DNA of 64,000 bases from JAWKIJ01 sp041394325 (GTDB taxonomy: Bacteria; Actinomycetota; Acidimicrobiia; Acidimicrobiales; Microtrichaceae). The stretch covers positions 806,001 to 870,000 of the forward strand of contig JAWKIJ010000001.1 of the NCBI GenBank assembly GCA_041394325.1, read 5' to 3'. Position numbers and translations under genes: made by a program. Each line of letters opens with the position of its first letter. Within the stretch, counting starts at the first letter, position 1. Positions 28,803-37,982 of this stretch are shown piece by piece. The notes under the pieces are model-generated. The model made no database searches. It was given only the letters and a program-made list of their open reading frames with translations, and had not been told where the DNA came from.

Positions 28803-29585
28803 TCATCCCAAGTCCACGATTCGATACTCCACGGCATGCAGATGCCACACGGCCAACACCAGCGCCAGTGATGTGATCACGAAATGCACGCCGAAGAGCG
28901 ACCAGTCAGGCCATTGGTCCTGGAGGGTGAGCGCCCGTAGAGCGGAGATGTTTACAGATATCGGGTTCGACCAGTTCAGCCAGTTCAACCAGTGCGGCAA
29001 GGATTCCGGCAGATAAGAGACCGGACTCGTAAAGAACATCGCCATTCCAACAAGATTTGCTGCAAACTGGAAATCCCGAACGAACACTTGAATGACGGAT
29101 GCAGTGATACACACCGCTGCAGAAAAGATCAGTGTCGACAGGAGCACGAGCGGGGCGGCAAAGATCTTTTCTGTTGGAGGGTGGCCTTGTATACCTGCAA
29201 CCAGTAGATATGCAGTAAAGGTCACAAGGAGATCGATTGCGACAACCGTTACCTGTGAGAGTGGAATGATCTCCCGTGAGAACTTTGCATGCTCGATCAA
29301 ATCAAGATTGTCCACAATACACGAATTCGCATTCAATGCGTTCTGTACGGCACGGTAGATGATGTATCCTGATATCAAGTAGCTCAGATAGGGAACTGAT
29401 CCACCGGTTTGCTTGAAGATGACACCAAAGATCACCACGTAGATGACAACGAAGATGATCGGATTGAGGAGTGTCCAGAGCAGCCGAAGGAGGCTCCGGC
29501 TGTAGCGGGTCTCGAGGTTTCGTCTCGTCCAACCCCGAAGGAGGTTCACATAGTCGACGAGTTCCTGAGTGGACGGCGCGGCCAT
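28803..29585 (-). CDS. wzm: ABC-2 type permease, Wzm-like
   Basis: 260 aa from ATG 29585. It has about six transmembrane helices in the ABC-2 pattern: LLWTLLNPIIFVVIYVVIFG, YIIYRAVQNALNANSCI, LVTFTAYLLVAGI, IFSAAVCITASVIQVFVRD, LVGMAMFFTSPVSYLPESLP and the final helix before EYRIVDLG. It should form the channel for the Wzt-like ATPase. The gene is convergent with wzt rather than co-transcribed. Part of it (about 28960-29560) is low in GC. PhyH gene 1 lies 19 bases upstream in the same direction. Confidence 0.88.
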   Translation of the reverse strand: MAAPSTQELVDYVNLLRGWTRRNLETRYSRSLLRLLWTLLNPIIFVVIYVVIFGVIFKQTGGSVPYLSYLISGYIIYRAVQNALNANSCIVDNLDLIEHAKFSREIIPLSQVTVVAIDLLVTFTAYLLVAGIQGHPPTEKIFAAPLVLLSTLIFSAAVCITASVIQVFVRDFQFAANLVGMAMFFTSPVSYLPESLPHWLNWLNWSNPISVNISALRALTLQDQWPDWSLFGVHFVITSLALVLAVWHLHAVEYRIVDLG

Positions 29586-29604
29586 GAACGTTGTCGGAGG
29601 GCGG

Positions 29605-30462
29605 TCAGTCGAGGAAGCAGCGTCGAAACGCCTCGGCATCGAAGGAGCCGACGGGGATCTCCCGCTCGTCGACGACACGCCCGAAGCGTTCGTCTCCGCT
29701 GCCATGCCAGAAGTCGAAGAAGAACGGGGGTGTCACCTCCCAGACCTTCACCGTCGACGTCGGCCCGTGGTCCTCGACCCGCTCACAGAAGAGGCCGGGT
29801 GCATCCTCGGGAACCATGATCAACTGGATCGCGAGGCGGTCGGCGTTCGTTCGATTCGGAGGGGAGTAGTGGACGACCGCGTCGTCGAGCACGATGGCGT
29901 GACCGGCCGGCACGTCCACCCGGTCGAGATGTCTGATCACCTCGTCGTGGGCACGCTCGAAGGCTTCGTACGCCCACATGCCCCGAGGTTCGCGGAGGCG
30001 TCGATGGCTCCCGGCCAGGAGTTCGAGCGTTCCGTTGTCGGAGACGCAATCCACCAGGGCGATCCAGACCGAGACCGAGCGATATCGGCTCTCGTCCACG
30101 ACGGACCAGTTCTGATGGACGGGAACCACACCGGTTCCGGGTGGTTTGTTCACGAAGTTGGCGACGAGGGGCCGATGCCCGGCAAGGAGGCGACCGACCG
30201 AGGGTGCCGTCACCTCGACCACCTCCGAGAACGCCTCCGCCCGGAACACCGAAGTGCTGTGGATCACGCTGAACTCGGCGTAGGTCGGGTCGTAGGCACC
30301 CTCCGTCAAGTGACGGTCATCCACCGAGCCCGCCTCATAGAACGCCCTGAGCCGGGCGACCTCGGACTGGTCCAGCAGCGGAACGACGACCCATCCCTTC
30401 TCGACCAACTCCTGTTCGAGGTCGTCCGAACGCAACGTCCTGGTCGCGATCCGAGCTGCCAT
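29605..30462 (-). CDS. PhyH-family dioxygenase-like protein 1, altered metal site (HxN)
   Basis: 285 aa from ATG 30462 (GGAGG seven bases upstream). Phytanoyl-CoA-hydroxylase-like double-stranded beta-helix. The iron-binding HxD motif is altered: VHQNWSVVDES has His116 and Asn118 where paralogs here have HQD. The distal His198 (VVHYSPPNRT) and following Arg are kept. Such a change may impair hydroxylation or change chemistry, as Ala/Gly substitutions do in Fe/2OG halogenases. It runs towards wzm and is probably co-transcribed. Substrate unknown. Confidence 0.82.
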   Translation of the reverse strand: MAARIATRTLRSDDLEQELVEKGWVVVPLLDQSEVARLRAFYEAGSVDDRHLTEGAYDPTYAEFSVIHSTSVFRAEAFSEVVEVTAPSVGRLLAGHRPLVANFVNKPPGTGVVPVHQNWSVVDESRYRSVSVWIALVDCVSDNGTLELLAGSHRRLREPRGMWAYEAFERAHDEVIRHLDRVDVPAGHAIVLDDAVVHYSPPNRTNADRLAIQLIMVPEDAPGLFCERVEDHGPTSTVKVWEVTPPFFFDFWHGSGDERFGRVVDEREIPVGSFDAEAFRRCFLD

Positions 30463-30595
30463 CGGCAGTCCTCCAGCAAGGTCAGGGCGTGTCACCACCC
30501 ATGACGACGATTCAACCCATCCACCCTACCGAACGCCGGTCGAATGCAACCGTCGCACACATGACGGCGGCGGGCCGACCCGTATCCTCTTGTTC

Positions 30596-31792
30596 ATGCC
30601 GACCCGGGGTGCACGACCGAGCCACGTGCCACCTGCCCCAGGCGTCGAAACGAGTGCGGATGGGCCGATCGGATTCGGATGGCCCGAGGTCACCGCCCAG
30701 GACGAGCAGGCGGTACAGCGGGTGCTCCGCAGTGGCTGGTTGTCGAGCGGACCCGAATGCGAGGCCTTCGAAGGCGAGCTCGCCGAGTTCCTGAACGCCT
30801 CCCATGTGGTAACCCTCTCGTCGTGCACGGCCGCGCTCGAGGTCGCGCTCGCGTCGCTCCACCTCCGCCCCGGGGCCCGGGTCGGGGTTCCGACCTGGAC
30901 CTTCGTCGCGACCGCGGGAGCCGTCGTGCGCAGTGGGGGCAAACCGGTGCTCCTCGACATCGATCCCGCGACGCTCAACCTCGCTCCCGAGTCACTCGAC
31001 GCGGCCGTCGGCTCGATCGACGCGGTCATCCCGGTCCACTTCGGCGGAGTGCCGGTGGCCCGTTCCGTTCGGGAGGTCGCGTCGGACGCGGGAGTGCCCG
31101 TCATCGAAGACGCCGCGCACGCTCTCGGCGCCAGCGACGACCGGGGGCGACTGGCCGGCGGCGGCACGGTCGGCGCGTGCTTCTCGTTCTACGCGACCAA
31201 GAACCTCACCTCGGGTGAGGGTGGGGCCTTGGCGACCCAGGACGGCAGCGTCGCGGACTTCGCCCGACGCTGGCGGTCACACGGGATGGATGCCGACGCG
31301 TGGCACCGCCTGCGCCCGGACACCGAGGACCGTTACGAGGTCGCGGAGCTCGGCCAGAAGGCGAATCTGTCCGACATCCTCGCCGCTCTCGGTCGTAGCC
31401 AGCTGTCACGCTTCACGACGATCCAAGCCCGTCGCCGACGCCTGGTCGATCGATACCGATCGATCCTGGTGCCCGCAGGGGTCGCTGTCGTTCCATCCGA
31501 GCAGGTCACCGGCTCGGCCGACCATCTCATGACGGTCCTGTTGCCCGACCATGTCGACCGGTCGACGGTCATACACCTCATGGCCGGAGCCGGAATCGCG
31601 ACCCACGTCCACTTCCCGCCCCTCCACACGCTCGAGTGGTTCCGCCGACACGCCTCGGTCGGCCCGGGCGGGGTGGCTGTCGCCGAGCGGCTGAAGGGGA
31701 CGGCGCTCAGCCTGCCGCTACACCTGGGACTGACCGATTCCGACGTCGCCCGCGTGTGCGGCGTTCTCCTCGAGGCGATCGGGCGAGCGTGA
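30596..31792 (+). CDS. DegT/DnrJ/EryC1 family sugar aminotransferase 1
   Basis: 398 aa from ATG 30596. PLP-dependent fold type I aminotransferase: VTLSSCTAALEVALASL binds the cofactor phosphate, VIPVHFGGVP and VPVIEDAAHALGA contact PLP, and Lys202 in FYATKNLTSGEGG is the Schiff-base lysine. The family typically aminates 3- or 4-keto nucleotide sugars for surface glycans. It is divergent from PhyH 1 and upstream of PhyH 2. The particular sugar cannot be told from sequence. Confidence 0.9.
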   Translation: MPTRGARPSHVPPAPGVETSADGPIGFGWPEVTAQDEQAVQRVLRSGWLSSGPECEAFEGELAEFLNASHVVTLSSCTAALEVALASLHLRPGARVGVPTWTFVATAGAVVRSGGKPVLLDIDPATLNLAPESLDAAVGSIDAVIPVHFGGVPVARSVREVASDAGVPVIEDAAHALGASDDRGRLAGGGTVGACFSFYATKNLTSGEGGALATQDGSVADFARRWRSHGMDADAWHRLRPDTEDRYEVAELGQKANLSDILAALGRSQLSRFTTIQARRRRLVDRYRSILVPAGVAVVPSEQVTGSADHLMTVLLPDHVDRSTVIHLMAGAGIATHVHFPPLHTLEWFRRHASVGPGGVAVAERLKGTALSLPLHLGLTDSDVARVCGVLLEAIGRA

Positions 31793-31845
31793 CCCGAGGT
31801 GCGCCGCACCTTTCTCGATCCGGTCCGCGTCGGTATCGTGGCATC

Positions 31846-32691
31846 ATGCGGACCCACGTGCGGCGACTTCGTTCCAGGCGGCTCGATCGGCGCCTCGCCC
31901 GCGACGGCTTCGTGGTGGTTCGGGCGATCCAACCCGAGTCGGTGCGCCGGGCGCTCGACGTGTACGAGGCAAATCCGTCCGGCGTCGAGGAGGGCTACTA
32001 CGCCAGCATCCACAGCTCGAGCCGCACCTACAAGGAGCAGGTGGACCTCGGTCTCCGTCCGATCCTGTGGCCCCCGCTCGACGATCTGCTCGTCGACCAC
32101 CGGTGCCTCGTCGCCGCGATGATGGTGAAGCCTCCGAGGGGAAACACCGAGGTGCCGGTTCATCAGGACTGGAACGTCATCGACGAGGTCGACGGCGCAG
32201 GGCTCACGTGTTGGATGCCACTCACCCCGGTCACCGAACTGGAGGGTCTGATGCGAGTGGTGCCCGGGAGTCACCGCCTCCCCACCGGGCTACGCGGCAG
32301 CCCCGGCTTCCCGTCGCCGTACACCCCTCTGGCCGATCAGCTCCAGGAGGAGTGCATGGTCGACGTCGAAGTGGGCGTCGGGGACGTGATGATCATGGAC
32401 GGACGGGTGCTCCACACGACGGGCCCGAACCGGTCGGGCCGTCACCGCATCGCCGCCTACCTCAACGTGATCCCGGCACAGGCACAACCGCTCCACTACT
32501 ACATGAGCCCCGACGGTCAGGTCGAGAAGTTCGAGGTGGAGCTCCCGTTCTTCACGAGCTTCCAGATCGGCGATCGCCCGGACGGCAAGCTCGTCGAGGT
32601 CATCGACCGCTACGAGCCCCCGACCGTAACGATCGAGGACGTCCGTGGAAGCAACCGTCGGCGTTCGGGCCTGACGCCGAGCCTCCACTGA
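31846..32691 (+). CDS. PhyH-family Fe(II)/2-oxoglutarate dioxygenase 2
   Basis: 281 aa from ATG 31846. Metal motif HQD at His106-Asp108 (VPVHQDWNVIDEV) and distal His in VMIMDGRVLHTTGPNRSGRHR with the 2-oxoglutarate-binding Arg. The HQDWxxVDE pattern is shared with PhyH 4 and 5 of this cluster, so they are paralogs. It follows DegT 1 by 53 bases and its stop touches the next membrane gene. Predicted hydroxylase; substrate unknown. Confidence 0.88.
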   Translation: MRTHVRRLRSRRLDRRLARDGFVVVRAIQPESVRRALDVYEANPSGVEEGYYASIHSSSRTYKEQVDLGLRPILWPPLDDLLVDHRCLVAAMMVKPPRGNTEVPVHQDWNVIDEVDGAGLTCWMPLTPVTELEGLMRVVPGSHRLPTGLRGSPGFPSPYTPLADQLQEECMVDVEVGVGDVMIMDGRVLHTTGPNRSGRHRIAAYLNVIPAQAQPLHYYMSPDGQVEKFEVELPFFTSFQIGDRPDGKLVEVIDRYEPPTVTIEDVRGSNRRRSGLTPSLH

Positions 32692-33950
32692 TTCCGAGCG
32701 GACCACCCGCGGCGAACCGGTCGACGAGAGACCACCGGAGGGTCGCGTGGCTGGTGGCGGCGGGATCGATCCACGCGCTGGTGTGGCTGCCGGTCGTGTG
32801 CCGGGCGCTCTTCGACCCGCGACACGTCAGCCCCAACCTCTTCCCGATCCACACCAGGTTCACCCTCTACGCCTTCGACGACTGGTGGCGGCCGGCCACA
32901 CCCGGCTACCTCTGGGACTTCACGACGAATCTGGCCAACCGGCTGATCCCGGGGACCGACCCGCGGGTCGGCGCCGCAGTGACGGCGACGGCGTTCTTCG
33001 CCGCGTACGGGGTCGTCGTGTTCGAACTGCTCCGGCGACGCACCGACCGCTCCACCCTGCTGGGTCCGTCGTGGGCCCTGACGGCGTCGTTGCTGGTGGT
33101 CCTTGCCGAAAGCCCTGCCGCGCTGGCGGGTTGGGAGGGCTTCACCGACCGTGGTGGCCTGTTCCTGCCGGTGCAGTTGTGGTTCGCCCCCACGTCGATC
33201 GCGGTGCTCGCGCTCAACCTGGTGGCCATCCAGGAGGTCTGCGACTTCCTCGGCGGTCTGATCCCCCGACGGCACTGGTGGCGTGTCGGCGCACTTCTCG
33301 TGTTGACGACCCTCGCGAAACCGACCCTCACCCCGCTCCTCGTGGTCGCGGTGCCGCTCGTGCACATCGCGTCGTCCCGGTGTCGCCTCGCCGGCCCTGA
33401 TCGACCGCGGATCGCCGACGTCGTCGGTTTCGTCGTGCTCCCGACGGCGTTGATCCTCGCTGCCCAGACGTGGGTCACCGTCAACAAGGTCGTCTACACC
33501 GGTGATCAGGTGGACGATCGGGGCGGTTGGCACCTCAACCCCGGCGCCGAGCTCTCCCATCTGGGCGCCCTCCGGCCGCTGTTCTGGGCGGTCGCGATCC
33601 TTCCGCTGGCGGCGATCGCGTTCGGCGGTGCCCGGATACTCCGGGACCGGCCGGTCCGACTGCTGGTCGTCGCGTCGTCGTTGGCACTCGCGGCGGCCTT
33701 CCTCTTCGAGCGAAGTCGATCCGAATGGAAGGGCGACATGTTGCAACTGTCGGTGACGGCGATCGGGTTGCTCTGCTTCTTCTCGTTCCGATGGTGGTTG
33801 GAGCGGTGGAGCGACGCCGTCCGCAGGGATCGGACGACCCGCAAACGGCTCACGCCGTTCGTCTCCTTGAGTGTGATCGTCGCGATCTACGTCGTGAGTG
33901 GAGTGTTGAGATGGTCCTGCCATACGGGCCTCGGGTGCCCCGTCGGTTGA
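32688..33950 (+). CDS. Multi-spanning membrane protein, GT-C-like
   Basis: About 420 aa with roughly ten transmembrane helices (from VAWLVAAGSIHALVWLPVVCRALF to VSLSVIVAIYVVSGVL). It shares the layout and a LAKPT...P motif in the middle (ALLVLTTLAKPTLTPLLVVAVPLV) with the membrane protein at 38848-40107, so the two are probably paralogs. Such proteins resemble lipid-linked-sugar glycosyltransferases or polymerases, but no catalytic motif is certain. The start is doubtful: CTG 32688 overlapping the PhyH 2 stop, or GTG 32754, which would cut the first helix. Confidence 0.65.
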   Translation: MIPSGPPAANRSTRDHRRVAWLVAAGSIHALVWLPVVCRALFDPRHVSPNLFPIHTRFTLYAFDDWWRPATPGYLWDFTTNLANRLIPGTDPRVGAAVTATAFFAAYGVVVFELLRRRTDRSTLLGPSWALTASLLVVLAESPAALAGWEGFTDRGGLFLPVQLWFAPTSIAVLALNLVAIQEVCDFLGGLIPRRHWWRVGALLVLTTLAKPTLTPLLVVAVPLVHIASSRCRLAGPDRPRIADVVGFVVLPTALILAAQTWVTVNKVVYTGDQVDDRGGWHLNPGAELSHLGALRPLFWAVAILPLAAIAFGGARILRDRPVRLLVVASSLALAAAFLFERSRSEWKGDMLQLSVTAIGLLCFFSFRWWLERWSDAVRRDRTTRKRLTPFVSLSVIVAIYVVSGVLRWSCHTGLGCPVG

Positions 33951-33977
33951 TCAGGGGCGTTGGTACCCTGCGCCCCG

Positions 33978-34781
33978 ATGACCACCATCACCTACCGCGC
34001 AGGCGCTACGGTATTCCGCGACCGAGGACTCGAGCGTCGCTTCCGCGAGGAGGGGTACGTGGTCGCCCCCCTACTGGACGATCACGGGATCGGATCGTTC
34101 GGGGCGCTGCTCGGGGAGTTGGGGCCCGCTCCCGGTGACCCGGGTATCGGACTCTTCAACGATTCCTGGTCGACCGACCCCGACTACAAGCGCCGACTGT
34201 GCGAAGGGATCGACGCACTGCTCCAACCGGGGATCGATCGGCTCGTCGAGGGCTACCGGCCACTGATCTCGGCGACCAGCAAGAAGTGGCCGGGCCCGGA
34301 GGGCGAGGTGGTGGCCCATCGCGATCCGACGTTCGTCGACGAGACGGAGTTTCGTTCGCTCGGTGTCTGGTGCGCGCTGCGAGAGACGACGACCGCGGAC
34401 GGGACGCTACGAGTGCTGCCCGGAAGCCACCGGCTCGACACCGAGGTCCGGGTCCACCAGGCACCGTCCAACCTGTATCCCGAAGCCGATCGGGATGGCC
34501 GACTGGTCGACGTTCCACTTCCGGCCGGGCACGCGATCCTCTATGACCACACGTTGATCCACGGGTCCGCGCCCAACACGGGGCACCACCCTCGCACGGT
34601 GCTGATGACGATGCTGGTACCCACGACCGCGTCGACGTTCTACGCCGTGCGGACCTCGGACTCCACGGCAACCGTCTTCTCCGCGGACACCGACTTCTAC
34701 CTCTCTCAACGATTGAACTGCCTGGACCTCGAGACACTCCGCCGCGACCATCACGCCATCTACTCGTTCCCGTTCCCGTGA
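33978..34781 (+). CDS. PhyH-family Fe(II)/2-oxoglutarate dioxygenase 3
   Basis: 267 aa from ATG 33978. Metal ligands are His114 and Asp116 (VVAHRDPTFVDET) and the distal His in HAILYDHTLIHGSAPNTGHHPRT. It is the most divergent of the HxD...VDE-type copies (HRDP instead of HQDW). It is 27 bases downstream of the membrane protein gene, in line with one transcript from DegT 1 onward. It converges on PhyH 4. Substrate unknown. Confidence 0.87.
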   Translation: MTTITYRAGATVFRDRGLERRFREEGYVVAPLLDDHGIGSFGALLGELGPAPGDPGIGLFNDSWSTDPDYKRRLCEGIDALLQPGIDRLVEGYRPLISATSKKWPGPEGEVVAHRDPTFVDETEFRSLGVWCALRETTTADGTLRVLPGSHRLDTEVRVHQAPSNLYPEADRDGRLVDVPLPAGHAILYDHTLIHGSAPNTGHHPRTVLMTMLVPTTASTFYAVRTSDSTATVFSADTDFYLSQRLNCLDLETLRRDHHAIYSFPFP

Positions 34782-34823
34782 TCCGTCGCCCGAGGTCCGA
34801 TCGGACGTCCTCGGTGCAGTGCG

Positions 34824-35702
34824 TCACACCGCGGGACGAACCCGATGCCGTGACACCTCGACCGGCTCCGGAAGATCGCGCTCGGTGAACCGCGGCTGGG
34901 AGAAGCGATCCGGCACCGGCGATCCGGCCGACGCCGCAAGATGGTCCGCACCGAAGGTGTGGTCCGTGTAGAACCGCTCCGGGACGGTGAACCGTTCCAA
35001 CACCCCCTCGGCCACCTGTCGGTAGTGGAGGATCGGTACGCCCGTGGGAGCGAGAGCACAGCCCGCGACGACCCTGTCCGCATCGCCGTGGTTTGCGGGG
35101 GACGAATGCAGGACACGGTGATCGTGCACGAGCACGTCTCCCGCACTCATCGAGATCTCGACCAGACGCGAGTCGGCATCGACGCGGTCGAAGGCGTTCG
35201 GCGTGTCGGTGCCGCGGATCGTCAGTGGGATCCGGTGACCCCGGGGCAGGAGCGACATCGCTCCGTTCGCCGAGTTCACGTCGACCAGCGGTATCCACAC
35301 GTTGTAGGAGGCTGCGAACCGCTCGTCGACGAACGTCCAGTCCTGATGGGGCGGCATCACACCGGCTTCGCCGGTCGATTTCGTCACGAAGTTGGACAAC
35401 AAGAGCCGATGGCCCTCGAAGAGCGCGTCGAGCCAGGGAAGGAGGATGGCTCGCAGCTCACCGTGCACCCGTTCCTTGAAGGCCCGGTCGTCGCAGTACA
35501 TGGTTGCGTGGAACCCTGCCGGCGCGATGCCGTAACACGTATCGAACACGTGTTGCAGCCTCGGCACGATACTGGTCGCCGCGTCCAGGAGCACCACGAC
35601 CCCGGCATCGTGAAGCGACCGATCGGCCGCCGCGTCGCGCAGACGGGGGCGAACGTCGGTTCTGCCGCACGGACCCGGATCCGCTCCGTTCGGTTCGGTC
35701 AA
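34824..35702 (-). CDS. PhyH-family Fe(II)/2-oxoglutarate dioxygenase 4
   Basis: 292 aa. Metal motif MPPHQDWTFVDER (His119, Asp121), with distal His in VLVHDHRVLHSSPANHGDADR. The start is a TTG at 35702 that overlaps the glycosyltransferase stop as TTGA; the open frame extends further upstream but lacks family similarity there. Overlap indicates translational coupling to the upstream GT2 gene, so its product may act on the same lipid-linked sugar. Substrate unknown. Confidence 0.86.
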   Translation of the reverse strand: MTEPNGADPGPCGRTDVRPRLRDAAADRSLHDAGVVVLLDAATSIVPRLQHVFDTCYGIAPAGFHATMYCDDRAFKERVHGELRAILLPWLDALFEGHRLLLSNFVTKSTGEAGVMPPHQDWTFVDERFAASYNVWIPLVDVNSANGAMSLLPRGHRIPLTIRGTDTPNAFDRVDADSRLVEISMSAGDVLVHDHRVLHSSPANHGDADRVVAGCALAPTGVPILHYRQVAEGVLERFTVPERFYTDHTFGADHLAASAGSPVPDRFSQPRFTERDLPEPVEVSRHRVRPAV

Positions 35703-36709
35703 CTCGATTCCGCCCTCGTGAGCAGCTCCCGCGCAAGAGCGTCCTCCCCGGTGGCGGCGTTCGGACACCTCGTCGACCCGATAGGGGCGACGCCGTCGAG
35801 ACGGGCGAGTACCTGTGCCGCGTACTCCGCCACCACCGCCAGGCCCAGCAGCAACAGACCGGCCACCATGGCGGCCACCGAGACGACGACGCCACCCAGC
35901 AGCACCGGATGACCGGCGATCGTTGCGACGACGGTCGCCAGGAGGAGGAGCGGCGATGCCAGCGACAACAACGCGCCGACGACGAACCACGTGATCATCG
36001 GTGACCTCGCGCCGACGACGGTGCTCAACGTATGTCGGGCGAGTCGGGCTACGCCGTAGTTGGATCGACCCGACTCCCGGGCCGAGTGGGCGACAACGAT
36101 GTGAACGACCGTCGTGGCCGCGCCACGCAGATAGGGGTCGAGCACGAACCGCGGACCCGGATCGAGCGGGACGGCGTCGCGCAGTCCCGAGCGAAACGCC
36201 CGGAAGGTGGTCGTACGGACGAGATCGTCGACGCCGAAGAGACGCTGGACGACGCTCTTGGCGGGCGACGCGAGCGCCGTCCGCACACGGCCGTGTCGGT
36301 ACGAGTCGGAGATCCCGTACACCAGGTCGGCACCCGACCTGCAAGCCTCGACCAGCCGCGGGATCTCCGCGGGAGGATGTTGGAGATCGTCGTCGAGGGT
36401 GACGACGATCTCGGATCGCGCCACCCGGAGTCCGCAGAGCACGGCGTTGTGCTCGCCGAAGTTCCTCGTCAGCCGGATTGCCCGGACGGCCTCCTTCGAC
36501 CCCGCCAACGAGCTGGCCCACTCCCACGTGTCGTCGGGGCTTCCGTCGTCCACGAGGATGATCTCGTACTCCTCGGCGAGCCGGACGAGCTCGTTCTCCA
36601 ACGAGTCGACGAGTCGGGGGAGCGTCGCTCCCGAGCGGTAGACGGGCACGACCGCGGAAATGCTCCGGAACGACGAAACGACTGCGGGGGAGCGCTGGGG
36701 CGCGACCAC
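35699..36709 (-). CDS. GT2 glycosyltransferase, DPM1/GtrB-like, with C-terminal membrane helices
   Basis: 336 aa from GTG 36709. GT-A fold: AVVPVYRSGATLPRLVDSL, EIILVDDGSPDDTWE, LTRNFGEHNAVLCGL and the metal site VVTLDDDLQHPPAEIPRL. Two C-terminal transmembrane helices lie around MITWFVVGALLSLASPLLLLATVVATIAG and VAAMVAGLLLLGLAVVAEY. This matches polyprenyl-phosphate sugar transferases of the GtrB/ArnC type, which make undecaprenyl-phosphate sugars. It probably supplies a lipid-linked donor for the membrane proteins nearby. Confidence 0.9.
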   Translation of the reverse strand: MVAPQRSPAVVSSFRSISAVVPVYRSGATLPRLVDSLENELVRLAEEYEIILVDDGSPDDTWEWASSLAGSKEAVRAIRLTRNFGEHNAVLCGLRVARSEIVVTLDDDLQHPPAEIPRLVEACRSGADLVYGISDSYRHGRVRTALASPAKSVVQRLFGVDDLVRTTTFRAFRSGLRDAVPLDPGPRFVLDPYLRGAATTVVHIVVAHSARESGRSNYGVARLARHTLSTVVGARSPMITWFVVGALLSLASPLLLLATVVATIAGHPVLLGGVVVSVAAMVAGLLLLGLAVVAEYAAQVLARLDGVAPIGSTRCPNAATGEDALARELLTRAESS

Positions 36710-36827
36710 GTCCGGCCACTCCTTCCTTCCGATGTCGGATCGAGCATACCGTCACTACCTCCCCATCCATATCCGGGTATCCCGTCGCCCGACCGCGGCG
36801 GATGTGCCCATAGCCTGAGGTCGTGCG

Positions 36828-37982
36828 ATGGGATCCCGGTCCGTGACCGACTCCGACGACCAGGGCTCCGACGTCGTCGTCATGTCGGATGTGGCCGCCG
36901 GGGTCCGGGAGATCCGACCCGAGATCGACCGTGCGCTGACGAGAGTGCTCCGGAGCGGGACCTTCGTCCTCGGCACGGAAGTGGCGGCCTTCGAGGCCGA
37001 GTTCGCAGAGTCGGTGGGGGCACGCCACTGCGTCGGCGTGGGGAACGGCACGGACGCGCTGCGCATCGCCCTCGAAGCACTGGGTATCGGGGTGGGCGAC
37101 GAGGTGATCGTCCCCTCCAACGCCCACATCGCCGCATGGTTGGCAGTGGCCCACAGCGGTGCCGTGCCCGTGGCGGTCGAGCCCGATCCTTCGACGATGC
37201 TCCTGGATCCCGACCGGACGGCGGCGGCGATCACCCCCCGAACCGCAGCGGTCATCCCGGTCCACCTGTACGGTGCCCCCGCGCCGATGGACCGTCTTAT
37301 TCCCATCGCGCGTCGACATGGTCTGGCCGTCGTCGAGGACGCTGCACAGGCTCACGGCGCGAGTCTCGACGGTGCACCGATCGGAGCCCACGGCGACCTC
37401 GTGTGCTGGAGCTTCTATCCCTCCAAGAATCTCGGTGCGCTAGGAGACGGGGGCGCGGTCACCACGAACGACGCAGACCTGGCCACGGCCGTCGCGCGGT
37501 TGGGAAACTACGGTTCGACGCGACGGGATCGCGTGGAACGTCTCGGCTGGAACAGTCGGCTCGACGAGCTCCAAGCCTCCGTACTCCGGACGAAGCTCCC
37601 GCATCTCCAAAGATGGAACAGCGCCCGGCGAGCCGTCGCCCGACGCTATCTCGCGGAGCTGTCGGCTCTGCCGGGAATCATCTGTCCCACGTCTTCACTC
37701 GACGATTCGTGCTGGCATCTCTTCGTTATTCGGTCCTCATACCGCGACGAATTGCAGGTTGGACTATCTCACGAAGGAGTCCAATGTCAAATACACTACC
37801 CAATCCCACCATATCGACAGCCAGCATTCCTAGCGGCCTTCTCTCATATACAATTGCCGGTAGCCGATCGGCTCTCAGAGGAGGTACTCTCCATCCCACT
37901 TCATCCATTCTTGGTACCGAACAAGATTGATAGGGTTGTAGCCTCCATTGCCACCATTGCACAACAATTTGGAGATCAATGA
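36828..37982 (+). CDS. DegT/DnrJ/EryC1 family sugar aminotransferase 2
   Basis: 384 aa. VGVGNGTDALRIALEALG, PVHLYGAPAPMD, VVEDAAQAHGA and Lys200 in FYPSKNLGALGDGG are the PLP-binding elements of dTDP-sugar 3-aminotransferases (FdtB/QdtB-like). The last ~85 codons (from about 37720) switch to much lower GC, and the low-GC stretch continues into PhyH 5. The stop overlaps the next start (ATGATG). It is probably a sugar aminotransferase; the keto-sugar substrate is not known. Confidence 0.9.
   Translation: MGSRSVTDSDDQGSDVVVMSDVAAGVREIRPEIDRALTRVLRSGTFVLGTEVAAFEAEFAESVGARHCVGVGNGTDALRIALEALGIGVGDEVIVPSNAHIAAWLAVAHSGAVPVAVEPDPSTMLLDPDRTAAAITPRTAAVIPVHLYGAPAPMDRLIPIARRHGLAVVEDAAQAHGASLDGAPIGAHGDLVCWSFYPSKNLGALGDGGAVTTNDADLATAVARLGNYGSTRRDRVERLGWNSRLDELQASVLRTKLPHLQRWNSARRAVARRYLAELSALPGIICPTSSLDDSCWHLFVIRSSYRDELQVGLSHEGVQCQIHYPIPPYRQPAFLAAFSHIQLPVADRLSEEVLSIPLHPFLVPNKIDRVVASIATIAQQFGDQ

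Noticed and set aside
35703..37391. Upstream open extension of the PhyH 4 frame
   Set aside because: It runs antisense and through the GT2 and DegT 2 genes, is Arg/Gly-rich and has no family similarity. PhyH starts at TTG 35702.
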